A DNA stretch of 64,000 nt, taken from assembly GCA_002327445.1 (NCBI GenBank), contig DCWA01000020.1, forward strand, positions 83,658 to 147,657. The letters are read 5' to 3'. Every line of letters begins with the position of its first letter. The stretch's first letter is position 1. A model generated the notes under the pieces. The model did no database searches, was not told the DNA's origin, and worked only from the letters and a program-made list of their open reading frames with translations. The stretch comes from Desulfobacteraceae bacterium UBA2174. Lineage in GTDB: Bacteria > Desulfobacterota > Desulfobacteria > Desulfobacterales > UBA2174. A program made the position numbers and the translations under genes. Below, one piece after another: positions 8,718-16,894 of this stretch.

Positions 8718-10049
8718 TCAAAGAATATACCGCCGCAAGTCCTCGTCCTGCTGGATCTTTTGCAGCTTCTGCACCACGTAGTCCCGATCGATGGCCACCG
8801 TCTGACCGGCCATCTCCGGCGCGGCGAAGAGCACCTCCTCCAGCAGGCACTCCATCAGGGTGTGCAGGCGCCGGGCGCCGATGTCGTCGGTGGCCTGGTT
8901 GACCTCCTCGGCGATGCGCGCCAGGGCCTCAACCGCCGAATCGGCAAAGGTCACCGTCACCCCTTCCGTGGCCAGCAGGGCTGCGTACTGGCGCAGCAAG
9001 GCGTTCTGGGGTTCGGTCAGAATGCGGACGAATTCGTCGCGGCCCAGGGCGTCCAGTTCGACCCGGATGGGAAACCGCCCCTGAAGCTCGGGGATCAGAT
9101 CCGAAGGTTTAATGGCGTGAAAGGCGCCCGAAGCGATGAAGAGGATGTGGTCCGTGCGCACCGGTCCGTATTTGGTGGCCACCGTGGCGCCCTCCACCAG
9201 CGGCAGGAGGTCGCGCTGCACGCCTTCGCGGCTTACATCCGGCCCGCTGCCGCCATCACGGCCGACGATCTTGTCGATCTCGTCGAGAAACACGATCCCG
9301 TTCTGCTCGACCTTTTCCTTGGCCTCGGCCGTCACCTGCTCCATGTCCACCATGCCTTGCGCCGCCTCCTGGGTCAGCAGGGACATGGCCTCGGCCACCG
9401 TCACCCGGCGCCGGCGGGTCTCCTTGGGCATGAGATTGCCGAGCATATCCTTGAAATTGAAGCCCATCTCTTCCATGCCGGCATTGGAAAAAATTTCCAC
9501 CATGGGCTGCCTGGACACGCTGGTCTCCAGCTCCACGGTGCGCTCGTCCAGCTTGCCCTCGCGCAGCAGCCGCCGCAGCTTCTCCCGGGTGGCGCTACCC
9601 TCCTCCACCGTTTCCAGGCGCCCGTCGCGGGTGCCGCCGGGCAGCAGCAGGTCGAGCAACCGCTCTTCGGCCACTTCCCGGGCCTTGGCCTGGACCGCTT
9701 CCTGGGCCCGGACGCGCAGATCGGCCACGGTGAGCTCCACCAAATCGCGCACCATGGAATCCACATCCCGGCCCACGTAGCCGACCTCGGTGAACTTGCT
9801 CGCCTCCACCTTGATGAAGGGCGAATCGGTCAGCCGCGACAGGCGGCGGGCGATCTCGGTCTTGCCCACCCCGGTGGGGCCGATGAGCATGATGTTCTTG
9901 GGCGCGATTTCGTCGCGCAGGTCCTCGGGCACCTGCCGTCGCCGCCACCGGTTGCGCAGCGCGATGGCCACCATGCGCTTGGCCCGCCCTTGGCCGATGA
10001 TATAGCGGTCCAGGGCCCGAACGATTTCCGATGGCTTCAGGTCGCTCAC
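8718..10049 (-). CDS. hslU: HslU, ATPase subunit of the HslUV protease
   Basis: AAA+ unfoldase that feeds substrates to HslV in the cytoplasm. Walker A is GPTGVGKTEIARRL near residue 57 and Walker B GIVFLDEIDKI near residue 245; the pore loop region (EVGYVGRDVDSM) and the C-terminal DLRRYIL tail, which activates HslV, are intact. With GTG at 10049-10047 the product has 443 residues, the usual length. That GTG overlaps the hslV TGA (GTGA), so the pair is translationally coupled. An alternative upstream start would lengthen the N-terminus without conserved sequence. Confidence 0.97.
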   Translation of the reverse strand: MSDLKPSEIVRALDRYIIGQGRAKRMVAIALRNRWRRRQVPEDLRDEIAPKNIMLIGPTGVGKTEIARRLSRLTDSPFIKVEASKFTEVGYVGRDVDSMVRDLVELTVADLRVRAQEAVQAKAREVAEERLLDLLLPGGTRDGRLETVEEGSATREKLRRLLREGKLDERTVELETSVSRQPMVEIFSNAGMEEMGFNFKDMLGNLMPKETRRRRVTVAEAMSLLTQEAAQGMVDMEQVTAEAKEKVEQNGIVFLDEIDKIVGRDGGSGPDVSREGVQRDLLPLVEGATVATKYGPVRTDHILFIASGAFHAIKPSDLIPELQGRFPIRVELDALGRDEFVRILTEPQNALLRQYAALLATEGVTVTFADSAVEALARIAEEVNQATDDIGARRLHTLMECLLEEVLFAAPEMAGQTVAIDRDYVVQKLQKIQQDEDLRRYIL

Positions 10050-10579
10050 ATTTCCTCGATGCTGACGTTGGAATTGGTGAACACGCAAATGCCGGCGGCA
10101 ATTTCCATGGCCGCCTCCACCACGGCCCGGGCGCCCAGTTGAGTATGCCGCAGCAGAGCCTCGGCCGCCGCCAGGGCCGCCACGGATCCCGAACCGATGG
10201 CCAGCACGGCGTCATCGGGCTCGATCACGTCGCCGCCGCCGGATATCAACAGGATCTTTTCCTTGTCGGCGGCGATCATCAGTGCCTCGAGGCGCCGCAG
10301 GTACTTGTCGCTGCGCCACTCGCGCGCCAGTTCCACCGCCGCGCGCATCAGGGAGCCGTTGAAGCGTTCCAGCTTGCCTTCGAGCCGTTCGGAAAGGTTC
10401 AGGGCGTCGGCCGTGGCCCCGGCAAAGCCCACGATGATGCGGTCGTGGTAGATCCGGCGCACCTTGCGGGCATTCTGCTTGACCACGGTGTTGTTCAGCG
10501 TCACCTGCCCGTCACCGGCCACGGCGAGGCGGCCGTCGCGACGCACGGCCAAGATGGTGGTGGAGCGCCACTGGGTCAT
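10046..10579 (-). CDS. hslV: HslV, peptidase subunit of the HslUV protease
   Basis: Threonine peptidase related to proteasome beta subunits. The text TTILAVRRDG starts at residue 7, so a six-residue propeptide (MTQWRS) is probably removed to expose the catalytic threonine. AGDGQVTLNNTVVK, RKVRRIYHDR and VGFAGATADAL follow as in the family, with the usual 177 residues. It lies upstream of hslU and downstream of xerC, the order of B. subtilis codV-codW-codX, though a 400-bp repeat-filled gap separates it from xerC. Confidence 0.97.
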   Translation of the reverse strand: MTQWRSTTILAVRRDGRLAVAGDGQVTLNNTVVKQNARKVRRIYHDRIIVGFAGATADALNLSERLEGKLERFNGSLMRAAVELAREWRSDKYLRRLEALMIAADKEKILLISGGGDVIEPDDAVLAIGSGSVAALAAAEALLRHTQLGARAVVEAAMEIAAGICVFTNSNVSIEEM

Positions 10580-10669
10580 GGGAAATACCTTTGGTTCAAG
10601 GTTTCAGTGTTCAGGTGTCAGGGTTGGAAAGAACATAAGGGACAAAAAGGAACAAAGGGACCCTAAGAC

Positions 10670-10728
10670 CCAAGTTTCCAATTTCCAATTTCCAATTTCC
10701 AATTTCCAGTTTCCAGTTTCCAGTTTCT
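10670..10728. repeat. Short tandem repeat of TTTCCAA / TTTCCAG
   Basis: Eight or so 7-bp units, first TTTCCAA then TTTCCAG, in the spacer between xerC and hslV. Shorter relatives occur near 533 and 5455. It is directly followed by the 26-bp repeat at 10733. Confidence 0.85.
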
Positions 10729-10732
10729 AAGG

Positions 10733-10940
10733 GTCATCCCAAGCGTCCCCTTATTCTTGTCATCCCGAGCGGCCCCCTTTTCCTGTCATCCCGAGCGGCC
10801 CCCTTTTCCTGTCATCCCGAGCGCCAGCGAGGGATCTCCTCGCAATTGCCACCACTTCCCGCTCTGTTCCCGACTGCGGATTCCTCACATTCGTTCGGAA
10901 TGACACGGGAGAGGGGTTGTCATCCCGAGCGCCAGCGAGG
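10733..10940. repeat. Dispersed TCATCCCGAG element with a 26-bp head expanded in tandem
   Basis: GTCATCCC recurs at 10733, 10759, 10785 and 10811, a 26-bp period. It is followed by GCGCCAGCGAGGGATCTC, an inverted segment ending TTCGGAATGACACGG, and another GTCATCCCGAGCG at 10919. The same element occurs at about 13165, 29450 and 34478. It fills most of the 407-bp xerC-hslV gap (10580-10986); I see no gene there. Confidence 0.85.
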
Positions 10941-10986
10941 AATCTCTTCGCAATTGCCACCACTTCCCGCCACCCGACACCTCCTC

Positions 10987-11892
10987 TCACCGCCGCGGAT
11001 GCGCCTTGTCGTAGGTCTCCATCAGCCGGTCGATGCTCACGTGGGTGTAGCGCTGGGTGGTGGACAGGCTCTTGTGCCCCAGCAGTTCTTGCACCACGCG
11101 CAAGTCGGCCCCGGCGTCGAGCAGATGAGTGGCAAACGAGTGCCGCAGGGCGTGGGGGGATACCGGCACCGCCAGGGCGCAAGCCGCCACCAGGCGGTCC
11201 AGGGTCCGAGCAATGCTGCGCGGCGTCAAGCGACCACCGTTCTTGTTGAGAAACACGGCCTCCGGCAACGCAGCGGTCCCTTTCCATTCCACCGCCAACT
11301 GCTGCCGATAGGCCGCGATGGCGGCCAGAGCCTTCCGGCCGATGGGGACGATCCGCTCTTTCTTTCCCTTGCCCAGCACCCGCACCAGTCCCTCGGCCTC
11401 GTCCACATCCCGCAGGTCGAGTCCGGCAACCTCGGAAACGCGAAGGCCGCAGGAGTAAAGTGTCTCGAAAATCGCCCGATTGCGCAGATCCAGAACGCCG
11501 GATGAGCCGATGCCGTCCAGCAGACGAAACATGTCGTCCACGGTGAGGTAGGCGGGCACCCGCTTGGACTGCTTGGGCGTGAGCACCCCTTCCGCAGGGC
11601 TTTCCGCCAGCTCCCGGTGCTTGACCAGGTGCCGGAAAAAGGACCGAAGCGCCGAAAGCTTGCGCGCGATGGTGGCCTTGGTGTTCCTCTGATGCAAAAA
11701 CGCCAGGTAGCCGCGGATCGTCAGGGGATCCACGTCGGCCACGGTGACCGCTTCCCGATCGGCGGCAAAGGCGGAGAACTCGGTCAGGTCCCGGCGGTAG
11801 GCACGGATGGTGTGAGCCGAAAACCCCTTTTCGGCGGCCATGGCGTCGATAAACTGGTCGATGGCGCGGGCAAACGTCGGCGCCGCGTTCAT
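10987..11892 (-). CDS. xerC: Site-specific tyrosine recombinase XerC
   Basis: Chromosome-dimer resolvase of the tyrosine recombinase family, 301 residues. The N-terminal SAM-like DNA-binding domain spans about 1-90. The catalytic set is complete: Arg in CGLRVSEVAGL, Lys in GKGKKERIVP, HALRHSFATH, LGHKSLSTTQRYTH with the tyrosine nucleophile. Assignment to XerC rather than XerD rests on linkage to hslVU, as in codV-codW-codX. Its ATG overlaps the stop of the upstream HAD gene (ATGA). It is too far from the inverted RTX genes, and of the wrong type, to suggest it is a dedicated invertase for them. Confidence 0.92.
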   Translation of the reverse strand: MNAAPTFARAIDQFIDAMAAEKGFSAHTIRAYRRDLTEFSAFAADREAVTVADVDPLTIRGYLAFLHQRNTKATIARKLSALRSFFRHLVKHRELAESPAEGVLTPKQSKRVPAYLTVDDMFRLLDGIGSSGVLDLRNRAIFETLYSCGLRVSEVAGLDLRDVDEAEGLVRVLGKGKKERIVPIGRKALAAIAAYRQQLAVEWKGTAALPEAVFLNKNGGRLTPRSIARTLDRLVAACALAVPVSPHALRHSFATHLLDAGADLRVVQELLGHKSLSTTQRYTHVSIDRLMETYDKAHPRR

Positions 11893-12497
11893 GGCAGGGC
11901 CATCAGGGCCGCCAACTCCGACCAGCCGCCCACCTCGACGAAAGGATGGGGCTGACGATTCCAGGGCTGGCGGAACACCACGGGAGTGATGCCGCCTTCG
12001 TTCAAGGTGAAGCAGGTTTCGAGCCGGTCTTCCACGAAGAATGCCTTGTCGTGTTGACGCAGCACCTCCAGCTTGGCGTCGAAATCGCCGGTGGCCACGA
12101 CCCGGATGCCGTTGTGGGACGGCGGCAGCACGCTGTGCAGCCAGGACTCGATGAACCCCGCCTCCGGCCGGGCCGTGACAAACAGCACGGGTCCGGCCAG
12201 GCGGCTCAGGCGGGCAATCACCTCCGGCGCCCCGGCAATCGGCTCCAGAGGTCGGCGATGGCTCCCTTCGATGAGCTGGGAGATCACCGTGTCCCGGATT
12301 TCCGGATCCAGATCGAGGCAGTCTTCGAGGCGGTAACTGGTGATGTCCTCGTAGCGCAGCGCGCCATGACGAAACTCTTCCCGTACGATGTCGACAAAAA
12401 GCCGCATCGTGTCGGCCACCACGCCGTCGATGTCAAAAGCCACCGCGGCCGGATCGATCCGGGGCGCCGATTCTGTCGGCAAGGGCTTCAATGTCAA
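11889..12497 (-). CDS. HAD-superfamily hydrolase, 5'-nucleotidase-like
   Basis: A 202-residue HAD phosphatase. Motif I is VAFDIDGVVADTM near residue 20 with both aspartates; VLFVTARPE near residue 105 supplies motif II; FFVEDRLETC near residue 150 supplies motif IV. The helical cap between motifs I and II resembles deoxyribonucleotidase-type HADs, but substrate cannot be read from the sequence. Translation starts at TTG 12497-12495, which overlaps the upstream stop (TTGA), and its own stop overlaps the xerC ATG; it is therefore locked into the operon. Confidence 0.8.
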   Translation of the reverse strand: MTLKPLPTESAPRIDPAAVAFDIDGVVADTMRLFVDIVREEFRHGALRYEDITSYRLEDCLDLDPEIRDTVISQLIEGSHRRPLEPIAGAPEVIARLSRLAGPVLFVTARPEAGFIESWLHSVLPPSHNGIRVVATGDFDAKLEVLRQHDKAFFVEDRLETCFTLNEGGITPVVFRQPWNRQPHPFVEVGGWSELAALMALP

Positions 12498-12820
12498 CCG
12501 GCCCGCCGGGTCTTCTTCTTGAGGCGGCTGATCCGGCGGCGCAGGATCTGGAGCCGGCGCGGGTCGGTATCGTCCATCGCCGCGCGCTGGGCCCGCAGGG
12601 TTCGCAGCTTCTGCTTGATGGTACGCACCGAGCCGTCGGCACTCTTGCCCTTGGCTTCCACGATGCCCCGGGCCCGCTTGACGATCGAAATCAGCTCCGG
12701 TTTGTTCATGCCGTGGACGCCGGTGATGCCGTCGATCCCCTTGGCCAGTTCCCGCAGTTCGGTGGCGGTCATTTTCTCCAGGGGCTTTTCCTTGGTTTCC
12801 TTCTGTTTTTTACCGGCCAT
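12494..12820 (-). CDS. Small Rho_N-domain (SAP-like) protein
   Basis: A basic protein of 108 residues. Residues 17-55 (TATELRELAKGIDGIT through NKPELISIVKRAR) match the Rho termination factor N-terminal fold, a small helical nucleic-acid-binding domain. The C-terminal half is a Lys/Arg-rich helix, probably coiled coil. ATG 12820-12818 was chosen because an AAAGGAG lies about 11 bp upstream; an earlier start would lie in repeat-like sequence. It is the first gene behind the promoter at 12984-13012. A role in RNA or DNA binding is inferred only. Confidence 0.75.
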   Translation of the reverse strand: MAGKKQKETKEKPLEKMTATELRELAKGIDGITGVHGMNKPELISIVKRARGIVEAKGKSADGSVRTIKQKLRTLRAQRAAMDDTDPRRLQILRRRISRLKKKTRRAG

Positions 12821-12983
12821 GTGTTGTCTTGCACTCCTTTCAAGGTTCAAGCGCCTGCGGCGCGTTCCGCCTGCGGCGGGGTCCAATTTTCTGGTTCAAG
12901 GTTCAAGGTTGAAAAGGACATAGGGGACAGAAAGGCCCCCCAAAAAAATTCAAAGCGCCAAACTGCCTTCGAATAAAGTTATG

Positions 12984-13012
12984 TTTATAAAATCGCCCCC
13001 GCGGATTGTCAA
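12984..13012 (-). promoter_or_regulatory. Near-consensus sigma-70 promoter for the rho_N-HAD-xerC run
   Basis: On the minus strand TTGACA (13012-13007) and TATAAA (12989-12984) are separated by exactly 17 bp. Transcription would start near 12977 and give a leader of about 155 nt before the Rho_N gene. No comparably strong promoter was noticed further down the run. Confidence 0.7.
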
Positions 13013-13588
13013 TCCGATTCCATCCCGGCACCACACCCTGTCACAGTTTTGCTGTTATCCTTGCCCGCTTGCGATGGATTTATTCTGGGTGATGCGCTCC
13101 TCCCGCCGGCGTCCTTGACTGCGGATCCCTCGTCGAAAACTCCTCTCGGGAGTACACTCGTTTCCCGTGTCATTCCGAGCGTCAGAGAGGAATCCGCAGT
13201 TGAGAAGATCGGCGGGAAGCGATGACATTCGGCAAGAAAAGGGGGCAGAGGCTTTACTCTGACGGAGCCCTGATCCCGGTATCGGGCCGCCCAAGCCCTA
13301 CAGCCATAACTCGGTAGCTGCGCTGAAAAATTCATCCGGCGTGGCAGGTCCCCAACCGAAAGCGGAGGTACATTCTGGAAAAGTCCAGCGAAAAAAATGC
13401 AACATCAAATTCTCAATCAGTGCGTAATTTTACTCAGCGACTGAGCAAAATGCGCCAACAGCCCGGATTGAATGCCTTGCATCATCTCCCCACTGAAGGC
13501 ACGCGCCTTCAACCACCCCGAAAAGCCGATCAAACTACCGGAGCGCAGCGACACCGCGACTTTGGTCGTTTTCGTTCACTTTAGTCAC
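13013..13588. other. Intergenic stretch with one dispersed repeat copy
   Basis: Between the promoter at 13012 and the WbpM-like gene. About 13165-13205 holds one TCATTCCGAGCG...GAGGAATCCGCAG repeat of the TCATCCCGAG family. The remainder shows no convincing gene; the open frames in it consist of repeat translation. The WbpM-like gene ends at 13589, so a terminator may lie in 13450-13588, but I do not see a clear hairpin with a T-run. Confidence 0.5.
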
Positions 13589-15502
13589 TCATGGCTCTAT
13601 CTTTCCCCCCGAACCCTCCGCTACGCCGTAGGGGGTGTAATCGGGCACGATGGCCGCCAGCCGCTGCTTGATGCCCTCGGCGTCTTGGGCCTCGGCCAGC
13701 CGCGCCAGGTCGGCCAGGGCCTGCTCCGGCACCCGGCCGTTGGCGCAGTTCGCCTTGAGCACCAGGATTTTTTGGTGGCTGGTGGGCAGGATCCCCTCCC
13801 CTTCGGTGATCAGCTCCTCGAACAGCTTCTCCCCCGGTCTCAGCCCGGTGTACTCGATGCGGATGTCCTTGTCCGGCTCGAAGCCGTATAGCCGGATCAG
13901 GTCCCGGGCCATGTCGTCGATGCGCACCGGGGTGCCCATGTCCAGCAGGTAGATTTCTCCGCCGCCGTCGGCCAGGGCGCCGGCCTGGAGGATGAGCTGG
14001 CAGGCCTCGGGAATGGTCATGAAATAGCGGGTCACCTCCTTGTGGGTCACCGTCACCGGCCCGCCCCGCTCGATCTGGCGGCGAAAGAGCGGCACCACGC
14101 TGCCCACCGAGTTGAGCACGTTGCCGAAGCGCACCGTCATGAAGCGCGGTGTCCCTGCGCCGCCCTGGTTGCGGCCCTGGACGATCATCTCGGCCACCCG
14201 CTTGGAGGCGCCCATCACGCTGGTGGGCCGCACCGCCTTATCGGTGGAAACCATCACGAAACGCTCGATCCCATGGGCCTCGGCGACGGCCACCAGGCAA
14301 CGGGTGCCGAGGACGTTGTTGGCGATCGCTTTCCAGGGCTGGAGCTCGAGCATGGGCACGTGCTTGTAGGCCGCCGCGTGAAACACCACCGATGGGCGGT
14401 GGCGCGCAAAGACCCGCTCCACTTCGTCCCGCTGCTGGATGTCGCCGAGCACCGGAACGACCCGGACATCCGGAAAGGCGCCGCGTAACTCCAGCTCGAT
14501 GTCATAAAGCGGGCTCTCGGCCCGCTCCAAGAGCACCAGCCGCCCGGGCGCGAAGCGACAGATCTGCCGGCAGAGCTCGGACCCGATGGACCCCCCGGCG
14601 CCGGTCACCAGCACGCAGCGGCCGGCCAGGTAGGCGCCGATGCGGCCCTCGTCCAGGTGGACCACCTCCCGGCCGAGCAGGTCACGATAGGACACCTCGC
14701 GAATGGCCGAGAAGGTCACCCGCCCGTCGATCAGCTCCCCCATCCCCGGCACGGTGCGGAACTTGAGCCCGGTGGCCTTGCAGCGATCCACGATGCGCCG
14801 CATCTGTTCGGCCGTGGCCGTGGGGATGGCGATGACGATCTCCTCGGCCCTGGCCCGCGCGGCGATGCGCTCGATATCGGCCACGCGCCCGAGCACCGGC
14901 ACCCCGTGGATCTTTCGCCCGCGCTTTGCCGGGTCATCATCCAGGAAGCCCACCACCGCGTAGGGCAGTTGGGTGTTGTTGCGGATCTCGCGGCAGATGC
15001 TCTCGCCGCAGTCGCCGGCCCCCACGATGAGCAGTCGCCGTTTGTCACCGCGGCCCAGCAGCGCCGGTACCAGGTTGCTCGCCACCGCACGCAGGCCGCC
15101 TGCGTCCACGGCCTCGTAGCCGAGGCGGATCGCGATCCGCAAGCCGGCGATCAACAGTACGGTGAAGCAGGCGTCGATGAGAAAGATCGATCGGCTGTAA
15201 CCTTCAAACCGGTACTGGAAGGCGATGATAAAAACGAAGGCCAGCGAGCTGACGATCGTCGCCTTGATCACGTTGACCAAGTCGGTGAGGCCGGTGTAGC
15301 GCCACATTCCGCGGTAGAGGTCGAAGAAGTAGAAAGCGGTGACCTTCACTGCCAAGGCGTAAGGCAGGCTGCGCCAGAACAGGTCCATGTAAAACGGCGG
15401 GATACCGAACTCGAAGCGCACCAGGTACGCCCCGTAAAGGGAAGCGGTGAGCAGCAGCAGGTCGCCGGCGAGGATGAGCAGCAGGTTGCGGTTCATGGGC
15501 AT
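13589..15502 (-). CDS. Membrane-bound nucleotide-sugar 4,6-dehydratase (WbpM/PglF/CapD type)
   Basis: A 637-residue protein with four N-terminal membrane segments (about residues 5-120), a nucleotide-binding CoA_binding-like domain (KRRLLIVGAGDCGES near residue 175) and a C-terminal SDR dehydratase domain (VTGAGGSIGSELC near residue 298). The active-site region reads STDKAVRPTSVMGASKR. WbpM-type enzymes convert UDP-GlcNAc to the 4-keto-6-deoxy sugar used for bacillosamine, QuiNAc or FucNAc, which fits an inner-membrane glycan pathway. It ends the polysaccharide run, as wbpM follows wbpL in P. aeruginosa. A second in-frame ATG at 15496 is also possible. Confidence 0.9.
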   Translation of the reverse strand: MPMNRNLLLILAGDLLLLTASLYGAYLVRFEFGIPPFYMDLFWRSLPYALAVKVTAFYFFDLYRGMWRYTGLTDLVNVIKATIVSSLAFVFIIAFQYRFEGYSRSIFLIDACFTVLLIAGLRIAIRLGYEAVDAGGLRAVASNLVPALLGRGDKRRLLIVGAGDCGESICREIRNNTQLPYAVVGFLDDDPAKRGRKIHGVPVLGRVADIERIAARARAEEIVIAIPTATAEQMRRIVDRCKATGLKFRTVPGMGELIDGRVTFSAIREVSYRDLLGREVVHLDEGRIGAYLAGRCVLVTGAGGSIGSELCRQICRFAPGRLVLLERAESPLYDIELELRGAFPDVRVVPVLGDIQQRDEVERVFARHRPSVVFHAAAYKHVPMLELQPWKAIANNVLGTRCLVAVAEAHGIERFVMVSTDKAVRPTSVMGASKRVAEMIVQGRNQGGAGTPRFMTVRFGNVLNSVGSVVPLFRRQIERGGPVTVTHKEVTRYFMTIPEACQLILQAGALADGGGEIYLLDMGTPVRIDDMARDLIRLYGFEPDKDIRIEYTGLRPGEKLFEELITEGEGILPTSHQKILVLKANCANGRVPEQALADLARLAEAQDAEGIKQRLAAIVPDYTPYGVAEGSGGKIEP

Positions 15503-15580
15503 TCAGATAAAGGGGTTTTCAATGGTCAAACAGCCTTCGACCTGCTGGCCGTTGTCGAAGAAAAACTCGCCTTCGCTCAT
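15503..15580 (-). pseudogene. vapC toxin remnant with its core deleted
   Basis: A 25-codon frame beginning MSEGEFFFD and ending NGQQVEGCLTIENPFI. The first nine residues match the beginning of MazE-linked PIN toxins (MSEGxFFDTN) and the last part matches their usual end (HGQxVEGxLTIxNPF). The roughly 110 residues between, with most PIN acidic residues, are missing, as expected from an internal in-frame deletion. It overlaps the antitoxin gene in another frame, as vapBC pairs often do. Confidence 0.7.
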
Positions 15581-15800
15581 GGGCTTCGATCCGGTCGAAC
15601 TTGAACCCTTCAGGGAGCCGTCCGCGATACTTTCTCAAACGCGCCAGAAGCTCCTTGGCATCGGGACGCTTTTCTATTTCGAAAGCCCGCGACCCCACGA
15701 CGTGGATGTCGACATGGTCGCCCTCCTTGAGATCCATCGCCGCCACCACCGCGGCGGGCAAGCGCACGGCCAGGCTGTTGCCCCACTTGGAAACCTGCAT
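15519..15800 (-). CDS. AbrB/MazE-type antitoxin (VapB-like), orphaned
   Basis: A 93-residue swapped-hairpin antitoxin. The start MQVSKWGNSLAVRLP is characteristic; GDHVDIHVVG continues the AbrB fold, and the C-terminal FDRIEAHERR is the usual toxin-binding tail. The last 16 residues (RVFLRQRPAGRRLFDH) are out-of-frame reading through the toxin remnant and probably not native. ATG 15800-15798 has GGGAAG just upstream; an ATG 4 codons earlier is possible. It sits between the WecA-like and WbpM-like genes, so a TA module inserted into the polysaccharide run and then lost its toxin. Confidence 0.8.
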   Translation of the reverse strand: MQVSKWGNSLAVRLPAAVVAAMDLKEGDHVDIHVVGSRAFEIEKRPDAKELLARLRKYRGRLPEGFKFDRIEAHERRRVFLRQRPAGRRLFDH

Positions 15801-15817
15801 GAATCTTCCCATAAAAA

Positions 15818-15842
15818 GATATACTTGTTTTTAATGTATATC
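15818..15842. promoter_or_regulatory. Dyad upstream of the vapB-like gene
   Basis: GATATAC (15818-15824) and GTATATC (15836-15842) form a 7-bp inverted repeat with an 11-bp AT-rich spacer, 18 bp upstream of the antitoxin start. The position fits an autoregulatory operator for an AbrB-type antitoxin. Confidence 0.5.
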
Positions 15843-15916
15843 GCTTCTGGACAAATTCCAATACGCCATTGTGACATTTGACGGGGCCTTGGTCACAGGC
15901 GGGTCCGCACCGTGAA

Positions 15917-16894
15917 TCAACCGCCGCGCCCCACCGCCCGGCGGACCCGGAAGCTGACCACCGCAAAACCGATGCTGCAGGCAATCAAAAACAGGGTCAC
16001 CGCCAGGGGCCCCCTGGCCATCATGCGCAGCACGCCGAGGCCCACGGCCATCTGGGCCGCGGCATAGCCGAGGGAAACCTTCCAATGGGCGATGCCCATC
16101 TCGTTGGCCAGCAGCTGGTAGAGGTGGCGGCGGTGGGGCCGGGTGAGCGATTCGCCGTCGCGCAGGCGCACGGCCATGGTGGTGAGCTCATCGAGGTAAA
16201 ACGGCAGCAGAAACGCCGCCCGGCAGGCCAGGTCGAAAAAATCCCGCGCCCCGGCCGCCGCCAGGGCGGCGAAAAGAAAACCGAGGGTGAGACTGCCCAC
16301 GTCGCCCATGAAGACCCGCGCTTTGGGCAGATTGAACGGCAGAAACCCGGCGCAGGCCACCGCCGCGCCCAGGGCCAGCCAGGTCAAGGCCGGTTCAGCG
16401 CCGGTGAAGATCCCGTGCCAGGCCAGCAGCACGAACGCCGTGACCCCCGAGAGCCCGGCGATGCCGTCGATGCCGTCCATGAAGTTGAAAAAATTGGCCG
16501 TGCCCACCAGGAACACGGCCAAGAAGGCCACCGTCACCAGCGACGGTGCGGTCCAACCGGAAAAATCCATTCCCCGGAGCAGGATCCCCGCCAGCACGAA
16601 GGCCGCCGCCAGCCGCGCCCCGGGGCCGATGTCGAACCGGTCGGCGGCCAACCCCAGCAGCGAGACGCCCAGCACCGGTGCCCAAACCCCAAGCGGCACC
16701 CCGACGACCGCGGCGCAGAAACCGATGCCGGCGGCGATGCCGATGCCGCCTCCCTTGGGGGTGACCTGTCGATGAGAGCTGCGGGCCGTGGGCACGTCGA
16801 TGAACCCTGCCTTATTCCCCCAGCGGGAAACGGCCAGGGCGCCGGCCGCCCCGAGCACGAGGCTTACGACCAATGCGATCCACGGCGAAGTCAT
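15917..16894 (-). CDS. WecA/WbpL-type undecaprenyl-phosphate N-acetylaminosugar-1-P transferase
   Basis: A 325-residue polytopic membrane protein that should load the first sugar phosphate onto undecaprenyl phosphate. PTARSSHRQVTPKGGGI near residue 40 marks the cytoplasmic substrate loop; FFNFMDGIDGIAG near residue 152 holds the catalytic acidic pair; FMGDVGSLTLGF near residue 205 and RPHRRHLYQ near residue 265 are typical of WecA/WbpL rather than MraY. ATG 16894 overlaps the wecB-like stop (ATGA), better supported than the ATG 15 bp earlier. As last gene before vapB it mirrors the wbpL-wbpM order of P. aeruginosa. Confidence 0.9.
   Translation of the reverse strand: MTSPWIALVVSLVLGAAGALAVSRWGNKAGFIDVPTARSSHRQVTPKGGGIGIAAGIGFCAAVVGVPLGVWAPVLGVSLLGLAADRFDIGPGARLAAAFVLAGILLRGMDFSGWTAPSLVTVAFLAVFLVGTANFFNFMDGIDGIAGLSGVTAFVLLAWHGIFTGAEPALTWLALGAAVACAGFLPFNLPKARVFMGDVGSLTLGFLFAALAAAGARDFFDLACRAAFLLPFYLDELTTMAVRLRDGESLTRPHRRHLYQLLANEMGIAHWKVSLGYAAAQMAVGLGVLRMMARGPLAVTLFLIACSIGFAVVSFRVRRAVGRGG

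Noticed and set aside
10987..11892. XerC as a dedicated invertase for the RTX block
   Set aside because: It has the housekeeping context of codV, lies 26 kb away, and no dif-like or short recombination sites are visible at the RTX arms; long homologous arms point to general recombination.
13009..13335. Minus-strand 108-codon frame upstream of the WbpM-like gene
   Set aside because: Much of it is translation of the TCATTCCGAGCG repeat, and its end overlaps the promoter at 12984-13012.
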